DNA of 10,397 nt from positions 1 through 10,397 of the forward strand of contig CAKOGP040002059.1 in NCBI GenBank assembly GCA_933822405.4. The letters run 5' to 3'. The notes under the pieces are model-generated. The model had not been told where the DNA came from, made no database searches, and worked only from the letters and a program-made list of their open reading frames with translations. The stretch comes from Cylindrotheca closterium. Taxonomy: Eukaryota; Bacillariophyta; Bacillariophyceae; Bacillariales; Bacillariaceae. The translations under genes and the position numbers were made by a program. Every line of letters starts with the position of its first letter. Position 1 is the first letter of the stretch. Positions 1-6,181 of the stretch are shown piece by piece.

Positions 1-110
1 ACTCTAATTAATTGTAATTGGTAAAATTACATAGCAATTAATTGACGTCCGGATGGCTGAGCAATTATGTAATTGCAATATGCAATTGCAATTAATTGCA
101 CTGCCAATTC
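1..110. repeat. AATTGC-rich inverted-repeat patch upstream of the first gene
   Basis: This AT-rich stretch is built from repeated AATTGC/GCAATT and TTAATT words on both strands. ATTACATA at about 26-33 is matched in inverted orientation by TATGTAAT at about 66-73, and both are flanked by CAATTA-type words, so the segment could fold into a cruciform or hairpin. It may be the remnant of a small non-autonomous inverted-repeat element or simply low-complexity promoter DNA. No coding potential is seen. Confidence 0.4.
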
Positions 111-150
111 TATTTTACCGACCCCTGCTTGCCAGTCGGCTGACGCCTTT

Positions 151-271
151 GAGCGAGCTCGCGTTCCTCCTCCTCCTCCCTTCCTCCAGTAGTTGTTGAC
201 GGACTCTCATAGTTCCCAGCAGCACTTGAACATTGAACATTGTCCATCTCCTCGTTTACATCTTTCAAACC
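151..271 (+). promoter_or_regulatory. Probable promoter/5' UTR of the membrane protein gene
   Basis: The stretch leading to the first ATG (272) contains a perfect 10-bp palindrome GCGAGCTCGC (153-162) followed directly by a pyrimidine tract of CCT repeats (about 164-187). Pyrimidine-rich DNA near transcription starts is common in eukaryotic promoters. No TATA box is obvious. The assignment rests on position and composition only. Confidence 0.3.
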
Positions 272-1598
272 ATGGGTACAATATGGTCGATCGGTTTTTG
301 TACGGCGCTCATCTTATGCGCACCAGCTTCTGCCAAGAAGAATGCCCAAGCACCGAACGATTTTTTGCCACATCGCAACCAGTACGATCAATCAAGCCAG
401 CATCGAGCTGATGTGGCTTCAAGTCAATTTCCACCTCCTCCACCTTCCTCGATGCTTCCTAGATTTCCCTCCAACCAAGAGGATTTGAGTGCAAAATTTT
501 CTGCAGACGGTGTATTCGACGGAAATACAGCCTTAGATGATGAAACATGGGGGTTGAAAAGCAGTCGAATCCGGTCTGAAGCGTCAAGATCAAGTGCTCA
601 AGTGTCGCCGAAAACGAGACAAGACTCTTTCGGTACTTCAGATTTGGCAATTCACTATGATTTCCCTGCCGTTGTTGAGACGCAGAATAGCGAGGATAAA
701 GACCTCAGTCAGCAGTTCTCTTCCGCGAGACGTGACAAGATTACAGGCTACATGTCTTCGACAAATGGAAGGATTCAAGTTGTCAGTAGCGCCTCTTTTA
801 TTGGCGGTGGAGCTGGGCTTTTTGTTGCAAAGGTAAGTAAAATTTCAAAAAGAACTTGGAATGTCGTAGTGGAAGACCAACGCAACCTCGTTCCCTATTG
901 CATAGTCCATAATTCCGTTCGCAGCAAATCTTATGGGTGTTCTTGGAGCTGCTATTTTCTTTGTTGGGTCATTCTTTCGGACACCATTTGGAGAGCTAGT
1001 TCGAGCTTTGGGCTTGAGTTTGATTTTGGTGCTCCAGCGGACGTCGAATGTGCGAAAAAAGTACCCAACATGGAGGTATGTAAAAGCAGCGACAGGTTTG
1101 ACACAGCGAAATTTGCGGCCTTTCCCACCCTCTCGTAACCTTTGGGCATATGAACCCAGAAGGCCTGGTGATGTGAATTTTTCAATGCTTTATTCACTTT
1201 TGGCAATGTCATTTATTGGCAGTTTCTGTGGAGGGAGCATCCCAATCATTCCAACCTGGATAGGCTCATTAGCTGGTACAGGAATGTGTGCTTTTCTTTG
1301 CACCCTTTCATCGGCAAAGGGTGACCTATGCCGTACGATGGGAATGCGTATTGTAGCTCTTCTCCAAGAGCTGTGGCATATTCAGACTGAACTCAGAATT
1401 ATTCCAAAGGCAGCAGTTGTTACGAGCCAGGTTATTGACAAGATGATGCTGTTTGACCGACAGCATAGGATCAAAGACAGATTTCTTTCACTTGCTACCC
1501 GAGCTTACGAGAAAATCACGTCAGAAATTCAAGATGACGGAGGCAGTCCCAGATCGTCTCCACCGACTAGCCGTCGTGAAGACGATTTAGGGAACTAG
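272..1598 (+). CDS. Secretory-route multi-pass membrane protein, unknown function (two exons)
   Basis: I read this as exon 272-832 joined to exon 906-1598, giving 417 residues. The first in-frame ATG is at 272, in a good start context (AAACCATGG). Residues 1-21 form a typical signal peptide (hydrophobic core, then CAPASA before KK). Residues 22 to about 170 are polar, serine/glutamine-rich and look disordered. After splicing, a glycine-rich hydrophobic stretch runs unbroken across the junction (about 176-212). It is followed by another hydrophobic segment (about 221-231) and, after a basic/proline loop, by two more (about 279-294 and 296-321) that include GGSIPIIPTWIGSLAGTG. The C-terminal ~95 residues are amphipathic and soluble-looking, with an acidic/serine-rich end. 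I do not recognise the family. The signal peptide and membrane spans imply insertion via the ER, possibly in the ER or an outer plastid membrane, but there is no phenylalanine after the predicted cleavage site. The gene is convergent with the riboflavin kinase gene. Confidence 0.75.
833..905 (+). other. Spliceosomal intron (73 nt, phase 0)
   Basis: The donor is AAG|GTAAGT at 833 and the acceptor is CTATTGCATAG ending at 905. Removing 833-905 joins the signal-peptide reading frame to the downstream membrane-protein frame with no frame change. The alternative acceptor CGCAG ending at 924 would put exon 2 in the wrong frame with this donor; it works only with the weaker donor at 837. Size and signals fit diatom introns. 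Confidence 0.75.
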
Positions 1599-1821
1599 AC
1601 TATTCTGGTGTCTGTAGGCACAATGCCAGCGAGTTGAAGTGAGGCATGGGTTTCGTCGTGGTATTGGAACTGGAGCAGCCGATGCTTGAGTTCCGCTCTG
1701 CTTATCATCATATAATTCTGAATTCACAATGAGGACTGCTCAGCCCTGCTCATCAATGAATGAAACGAACGCAGATGAATGAAAGGGAAGGAATGGTACC
1801 CTGAAAAAAATGAACCTAGTT

Positions 1822-3129
1822 TTATGAAGATCCTGCCATACTCTCCATCGCTGTCAACATCAACGAAAACTCCCAGCTTGCATCCTCGTCACCACCTCCG
1901 CTTCCGATCCAAGTTTTTGACATATCAAAAATATTGTCCTCCCTCAGATCCTTAAATGGAGTTTCATCGAGCAAACTATCAGAATCATTTATATCTGCAT
2001 TGATTTGAGCAATCAAAGCAGGGAAACTATCGAATTTTCGTTCTGACCTGAGGAATCCTACAAGCTTGAGCGTCAAGGCAGAACCGTAGAAATCGTCAAG
2101 CTCTTCACCGTTCTTCAAAATCAAATGGGCTTCGATGATTTTTTCCTTGTTTTCGGTACCTTCAAAGGTAGGAGAATACCCAACATTAACAACTGCTTTG
2201 AACGTCTTCCCGGGATGACCCCCGATTGCCGCCCAACCAAAGTACACTCCAGTGCCAACATCTCCAAGTGCCTGCTGGAAAAGGCTAGAAGGAAGGTTTG
2301 CGGTTGGGACTCCTAGTTTTTTTCCACCACGCCCGTATCCGTTACTGACTGCTCCCTTGTATCGATGAATGTATTCCAGATCAACCCCACGGCGTTTCTC
2401 TAGTGCAACAAAGTAATACGAGTCATTTACCAGTTTTGACAGCTTTAGTGGCAGCTGATGAATCACCATCGCAACTTCTATCGAGTTTTGGGGCAATGAC
2501 CTCGAATCATTCGAATCTACGCCCTCCGCTTTGTAGATTAATATCTTTTCGATGCCATGGTCCAGTGTCTCCACCAAAATATCACGCAGCTCGAAGCTCT
2601 GATCTACAATCCAGGAATTGAGTAAAGCGCAATCAAATTTCGAAGATTTGTCCAAGCTTTGAATATGGTGCAAAATGCTAGATTGCACTACGTCGATTTC
2701 GTGGTTGGAATCGCTGTGACTCTGAAGCAGCTGCGAAGATCTCTTTGAAGCCCCTTTCGCCAACTTGTGAGAATCTAAAACTCCTGTGATTTGTAAGTCC
2801 AATGATGATTTTTCAGCTTCTTCAATAAGCTTCTCCCACAACATGCGGGTTCCACAGCCCAGGTCGAGGATACTAACGTTTGAAAACTTTTCTTTGTGTG
2901 GAAGGTTGCGGAAAATTTCAGAGGCAAGTGATTCCATTGATTCACTATCAACATCTGACTCGTCTCGAAGGTCATCATAATCTTGCGAGCTGTTTTTGAT
3001 TGCCAACAGATTTCCAGGCTTTGTGTTGATGTAGGCGGGACTAGAGGGATTGAATCCTTTGCAGCAAAGAATTGAAGCGCAAAGGATTTGAATGAACAGC
3101 CCAGAGACTGGAAACTGGAAACGCTGCAT
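1822..3129 (-). CDS. Probable plastid-targeted methyltransferase-like/riboflavin kinase fusion protein
   Basis: From the ATG at 3129 this encodes 435 residues. Residues 256-380 match riboflavin kinase (ATP + riboflavin to FMN + ADP). The nucleotide/Mg loop GYGRGGKKLGVPTAN is at 264-278, a YFGWA strand follows, the catalytic-Glu motif IEAHL is at about 332-336, and DDFYG and GFLRSE lie downstream in family order. There is no RibF-type FAD synthetase domain. Residues about 85-205 carry ILDLGCGT, motif I of SAM-dependent methyltransferases, followed by a plausible Rossmann alternation, although the acidic residue closing the SAM pocket is unclear. Residues 1-25 are a signal peptide ending LCCKG before FNPSS. 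The +1 phenylalanine and Ser/Lys-rich follow-on resemble the diatom ASAFAP-type plastid presequence. An earlier in-frame ATG (3189) would add 20 residues and bury the signal peptide, so I prefer 3129. The frame is open upstream to about 3267 but only from a GTG. No intron is needed. The C-terminal ~50 residues are acidic and of unknown role. Confidence 0.85.
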   Translation of the reverse strand: MQRFQFPVSGLFIQILCASILCCKGFNPSSPAYINTKPGNLLAIKNSSQDYDDLRDESDVDSESMESLASEIFRNLPHKEKFSNVSILDLGCGTRMLWEKLIEEAEKSSLDLQITGVLDSHKLAKGASKRSSQLLQSHSDSNHEIDVVQSSILHHIQSLDKSSKFDCALLNSWIVDQSFELRDILVETLDHGIEKILIYKAEGVDSNDSRSLPQNSIEVAMVIHQLPLKLSKLVNDSYYFVALEKRRGVDLEYIHRYKGAVSNGYGRGGKKLGVPTANLPSSLFQQALGDVGTGVYFGWAAIGGHPGKTFKAVVNVGYSPTFEGTENKEKIIEAHLILKNGEELDDFYGSALTLKLVGFLRSERKFDSFPALIAQINADINDSDSLLDETPFKDLREDNIFDMSKTWIGSGGGDEDASWEFSLMLTAMESMAGSS

Positions 3130-3300
3130 ACTTGGTAAAGATTGATTGCAGATTCTGCTGGAACAGTTGAGGGATACCTGCGATTTCATTTTCAAAGCTA
3201 ACGAATTTAATAAAAGCCGTGAACATTGATAGTGCGCGCAAATGAAGGCTACCGTGCTATTGCGCACGCATGCAATGGTTCGTGTCTTTAAGGTGCGATA
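3130..3300 (-). promoter_or_regulatory. 5' UTR/proximal promoter of the riboflavin kinase fusion gene
   Basis: This short stretch lies between the preferred start codon (3129) and the proposed left end of the DNA transposon (3301). It includes the alternative in-frame ATG at 3189. No clear TATA box or other motif is recognised. If the transposon boundary is right, most of the gene's promoter is made of transposon sequence. Confidence 0.3.
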
Positions 3301-3422
3301 TTATCGAACCCCTTTTCGCGTGCAGCGTGCAGCGTGCATTGCATTTTGATTTTTTTGCTGCAGAATGCATGCTTGTTTCCGTTTCGATAATACGAAATTC
3401 AAAAATTGGCCTGCATGCATTG
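3301..3422 (+). repeat. Left degenerate terminal inverted region (TGCATGCA-rich)
   Basis: It begins with TTATCG at 3301 and contains CGTGCAGCGTGCA (3319-3331), TTTGCTGCAGAAT (3354-3366) and GGCCTGCATGCATTG (3408-3422). Each block has an inverted counterpart in the same order at 5411-5496. GCATGC palindromes also occur in between. Confidence 0.45.
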
Positions 3423-3518
3423 TAGTAGTCGCATAGGTCAAACGGCTCATTACTCGTATACTATACTAATTTATAAATTCAACGTGTTGTGAAACGGTAT
3501 TTTCATACTTTTCATTGA

Positions 3519-4283
3519 TACCATCGTTTTTTCGGGCATAGTCACCGCCACGGTCTGAATATCCAAGCAATTTGCGGCGAAACTTCGATTCATTTACTTC
3601 ACTGTGGCTGCTCCAGGATCGACTGGCGATGCCAGAGCATTCAAACGTTGTGAAGAGCTTTTGCAGTGGATCACAGATTTGCCGAAGGAATGTTTATTGG
3701 GGGCGACAATGCTTATCCGCTTTCCGATTATCTAGTTGTCCCCTTCAGCGGTGTATACAGATTTGACGAAGACAAAAGAATCCTCAACTTCTTTCTGTCA
3801 CAGCTTCGTATTCGAATCGAAATGGCCTTTGGTCGCTTGACAACAAAATGTCGTATCTTTCGCAGCAATCTAAACTTCTCCCTGGAAAAGAATATCCGTA
3901 TTTGCAATGTCGCTTCACGCCTTCACAATTTTGTGATTGACCAGCAAGAAACTGAAGATCTAGGAAGTCTAGAAGGGACAGAGACCACGGATCAACTTAG
4001 AACCATGGGTGGAATTGAACAATTTTCAGATCCTCGGTCTCCCGAGAATCTTGGTTTTCCACCCAACCACGAACATCCAGAACAACTTGCAGAAAGGCCT
4101 CCTCAGAATAATCAACAGGATGAAGGAACGGACGACTTAATGGATGGAGCGATGGATGACTTAATGGAGGATGAAACATCAGTCATCTACATCAATTTAA
4201 GCAGGCGCGATTCTATTTTGGACTATATCCAGGATTTGGAACTAGAACGTCCAGATAAGAATCGATCAAGAAACGACAATTAA
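3519..4283 (+). pseudogene. PIF/Harbinger DDE transposase relic (5'-truncated, two frameshifts)
   Basis: Three stretches in two frames together form the C-terminal part of a Harbinger (HARBI1-like, DDE_Tnp_4) transposase. Frame A (about 3519-3578) gives HRHGLNIQAIC. Frame B (about 3580-3684) gives LRFIYFTVAAPGSTGDARAF, with the second catalytic Asp at codon 3628. Frame A resumes at about 3684 with EGMFIGGDNAYPLSDYL, then RIRIEMAFGRL with the catalytic Glu at codon 3819, and SRLHNFVI. The frame shifts near 3579 and 3684 look like single-base indels. The N-terminal half, including the first catalytic Asp, is missing. The segment from about 3950 to the stop at 4283 is an acidic Asp/Glu/Pro-rich tail ending in a basic cluster. 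In life the enzyme would cut and paste the element. No usable ATG lies upstream of the DDE core; the first in the resumed frame is at 3690. Confidence 0.8.
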
Positions 4284-4400
4284 AATAGTAAAATGTTTAG
4301 CAATTCAAATGATACTACTATCTACTACTCAGCAATGGTTATTGAAATCGACTACTACTAGTCGGAGTCCGAGTCGAAGTTCACACATTTTTCATACGTA

Positions 4401-4475
4401 CTTTCAAAGTAGGATGCAGAATGATGTTAGATTCAATTGGCTTTATAGTCCAATTGCAAGAAGATTCCAACTTAC
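4401..4475 (-). other. Possible 3'-terminal intron of the zinc-finger gene (75 nt)
   Basis: On the minus strand ACAATG|GTAAGT places a consensus donor at 4475. A candidate acceptor, TTTGAAAG, ends at 4401 after a pyrimidine-containing stretch. Splicing would replace the last hydrophobic residues of the unspliced ORF (stop at 4443) with two residues and a TGA at 4392-4394. The donor is strong and the acceptor only moderate. Confidence 0.35.
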
Positions 4476-5244
4476 CATTGTTTCTAGCGTTCTGTTTGCT
4501 TTTGCAGTTTGATATTCTTGTACTTTGGTAGCAATGAATTCACAATAATCTCCTTTCTTCATGTCTGCTTTCTTCATTTCTGTAGGCGATCCGAGATTCA
4601 GTCTTGATACCCCCACCAATTTCCGCAAGAGGTCAACAGGAATGTCTTTGATCACAACACCAGCAACAGACCGAAGTCTGGTCAGCCTGTCCCGTGCCTT
4701 GGTGAACCGGTTTATCGCAACCTGATCTATGACAATGTCGTCGAAAGTAGCCGCTTCGGGTTTTGCTTGCAAAGACATTGTTGCTGTCGTTGCCTCAATT
4801 CCTGTAGTAGCTGTAGCTGCTGTTGTAGTTGTAGTTGATGTTGGTGTTGCTACTTGTCGAACTCCCACGTCGTGTGTTGCCAGAACGTCGCTTCCGCCGC
4901 ATTCCTTGGAACAGTACCAGTGACCGTCTTCCTTGCTAATTGACATCAACATATTTTCCTGTACACACAAGTTGTGGACTCCGCATTTACATTGAATGCA
5001 AGCATGATTCGGATTGAGAGAGTCATATTTGCAGTTTCGGATGCTGCAAAAGCCATTTGAATGTGATACTGCAACTTTGGCCCAAACTCTTCTACCGACT
5101 AATTTGGCAGCAGTATTTTCCTTGGCCACCGGGTGGTAATGTTTTCGCGCTGTAATTCTGTTTGTTCAAACCAATGTCGTAATGAAGGTTATCATCGTCC
5201 TCGCTATCAGAGTCTAATGGAAGAATTGACAAGGCATTCGTCAT
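4443..5244 (-). pseudogene. Zinc-finger protein gene convergent to the transposase, frameshifted near its start
   Basis: The long open stretch (5129-4443, 228 codons) has no ATG before its zinc finger; the codon at 5129 is GTG. An ATG at 5244 in another frame opens 50 codons (to 5092) with an acidic start rich in DSDSEDDD. The two frames overlap around 5120, so one indel there joins them. Numbered from 5129, the zinc-binding region has C28/C33, C44/C47, H52/C55 and C73/C77, a spacing suited to a cross-brace (PHD/RING-like) fold. A threonine/alanine-rich low-complexity linker (about 95-118) follows, then a charged helical region (about 128-212). The exact family is not recognised. Its position inside the Harbinger-like element suggests the element's second, DNA-binding protein, which is usually Myb-like rather than zinc-finger. 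A captured host gene is the alternative. A GTAAGT donor lies near the 3' end (see the intron entry). Confidence 0.55.
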
Positions 5245-5410
5245 GATACACTAGTGAAAAGAGCAGAAGATCAAGTGCAATGGAGTCTTTTCTTATTATT
5301 TTGATGTGAATTGTGAGTCGAGGTCTTCGAAACGCTATTGAGAATTGGCCAATCAAAATCATTCAATTTCAAAATGCAGGATGGATGCAGATTCCTGCAG
5401 CTCGCGGCAA

Positions 5411-5496
5411 AATGCATGCAGCCTGTAGGGGTACCCGGAAGTGGATTCTGCATGCTGCAAATCCGCGTGCAGGCTGCACGTTTTTTTTTCCGATAA
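5411..5496 (-). repeat. Right degenerate terminal inverted region
   Basis: Reading inward from CGATAA (5491-5496) there is a homopolymer of T, then CGTGCAGGCTGCACG (5466-5480), which is itself a perfect 7-bp-arm palindrome. ATTCTGCATGCTGCAAA (5445-5461) and AATGCATGCAGCC (5411-5423) follow. These are the inverted partners of the blocks at 3301-3422. Confidence 0.45.
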
Positions 5497-5724
5497 GTTC
5501 GCTTCTAAGTGAACGGGATCGGCCTTCGCGGAAGCCTGTCGATGAAACGACGATAACAACACTCTTTTTAGTAAGAATACGATTTGATCTACATTACTAT
5601 CTTTAACTTCTACTACTTCGTAAGTCAACACTCTCGTAATAACGTAACGATTACATTTATATGGTTTATCTCCAGCAATAACTGCCAAAAGTTATCCGAC
5701 GAACGAAACGAAAATGAATATGTT
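5497..5724. other. Gene-free stretch, possible start of the retrotransposon 5' LTR/leader
   Basis: No convincing gene is present. The stretch is AT-rich with CTACTACTT-type pyrimidine words and a weak TATA-like TTTATATG at about 5656. It lies between the right end of the DNA transposon and the tandem arrays that precede gag, where a Copia 5' LTR would be expected. The 3' LTR is outside the window, so LTR ends cannot be confirmed by comparison. Confidence 0.3.
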
Positions 5725-5860
5725 TGAAATGTATTGAAATGTATTGAAATGTATTGAAATGTATTGAAATGTATTGAAATGTATTGAAATGTATTGAAAT
5801 GTATTGAAATGTATTGAAATGTATTGAAATGTATTGAAATGTATTGAAATGTATTGAAAT
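5721..5860. repeat. 10-bp minisatellite, 13 perfect GTATTGAAAT units
   Basis: Thirteen identical head-to-tail copies of GTATTGAAAT occupy 5731-5860, preceded by one diverged unit (TGTTTGAAAT, 5721-5730). The period is not a multiple of three, so long minus-strand ORFs through it are artefacts of the repeat. Perfect identity indicates recent expansion or ongoing slippage. The short A run in each unit recurs every 10 bp, about one helical turn, which could bend the DNA. Confidence 0.97.
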
Positions 5861-5867
5861 ACAATGC

Positions 5868-5942
5868 CATCAAACGTTATGAACGTAATAATGAAAATCG
5901 TAAATGCGAAATGACATCGAATGTTATGAACATTATGATGAA
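5868..5942. repeat. Imperfect direct repeat, two 28-bp copies 47 bp apart
   Basis: Copies at 5868-5895 and 5915-5942 both begin CATC and share the core GTTATGAAC. They differ at five of 28 positions. The pair bridges the 10-bp and 35-bp arrays and suggests that the whole leader grew by local duplication. Confidence 0.7.
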
Positions 5943-5943
5943 C

Positions 5944-6156
5944 GGTGCTGAGCAACACCAACGAAAAGTGTCACGAATGATGGTGCTGAGCAACACCAAC
6001 GAAAACTGCCACAAATGGTGCTGAGCAACACCAACGAAAACTGCCACGAATGGTGTTGAGCAACACCAACGAAAACTGCCACGAATGGTGCTGAACAACA
6101 CCAACGAAAACTGTTACAAATGGTGCTGAACAACACCAATGAAAACTGTTATGAAT
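5944..6156 (+). repeat. 35-bp tandem array, six units each with a hairpin
   Basis: Units start at 5944, 5982, 6017, 6052, 6087 and 6122. The first is 38 bp and the rest are 35 bp. Each begins GGTG(C/T)TGA(G/A)CAACACC and continues with CAA(C/T)GAAAA. The fourth unit with its flanking bases reads TGGTGTTGAGCAACACCA, a perfect 8-bp-arm inverted repeat; the others have one mismatch in the stem. The unit length is not a multiple of three, so it is not coding. The array ends 26 bp before the gag ATG, placing it in the 5' leader (or 5' LTR end) of the retrotransposon. A role in RNA structure, packaging or transcription is inference. Confidence 0.95.
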
Positions 6157-6181
6157 AAAAGAAATGTGAACTAACAATTTG

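Larger units (their letters stand above)
3301..5496. mobile_element. Decayed PIF/Harbinger-like DNA transposon (two convergent genes)
   Basis: The element is inferred from a PIF/Harbinger DDE transposase relic (3519-4283, +), a convergent zinc-finger gene (5244-4443, -), and terminal regions related as degenerate inverted repeats. The left end (3301-3422) and the reverse complement of the right end (5496-5411) share four blocks in the same order: TTATCG, CGTGCAGC(G/C)TGCA, a TTTGC...GCAGAAT block and GGC(C/-)TGCATGCATT. PIF/Harbinger elements characteristically carry two genes, a transposase plus a DNA-binding partner. I could not identify a clean 3-bp target-site duplication, so the exact ends are uncertain. 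The transposase is truncated and frameshifted, so the copy is not autonomous. Confidence 0.5.

Noticed and set aside
233..271. Upstream extension of the membrane protein from 233
   Set aside because: The codon at 233 is TTG, not ATG; the first in-frame ATG is at 272, in a good context and directly before a signal peptide.
1076..1095. Second intron in the membrane protein gene (GTATGT...ACAG)
   Set aside because: Only 20 nt long, and the frame reads through it with sensible sequence.
3130..3267. N-terminal extension of the riboflavin kinase protein to 3267
   Set aside because: It would start with GTG. The ATG at 3189 is possible but would bury the signal peptide.
3666..3692. A true transposase start at 3666
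   Set aside because: The codon is GTG, and DDE-core motifs continue upstream in a neighbouring frame, so this is a broken gene and not a start.
3301..5496. Clean 3-bp target-site duplication for the DNA transposon
   Set aside because: TTA at the left edge and TAA at the right edge are inverted and not direct copies, so I could not claim a duplication.
5313..5688. ORFs on both strands between the transposon end and the 10-bp array
   Set aside because: Low-complexity composition, no family motifs, and they overlap the terminal inverted region.
5944..6156. CRISPR-like array
   Set aside because: Units follow each other directly with no unique spacers, there are no cas genes, and the setting is eukaryotic.
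5497..6181. Defined 5' LTR and tRNA primer-binding site
   Set aside because: No clear initiator-tRNA complement before gag, and the 3' LTR needed for comparison is outside the window.
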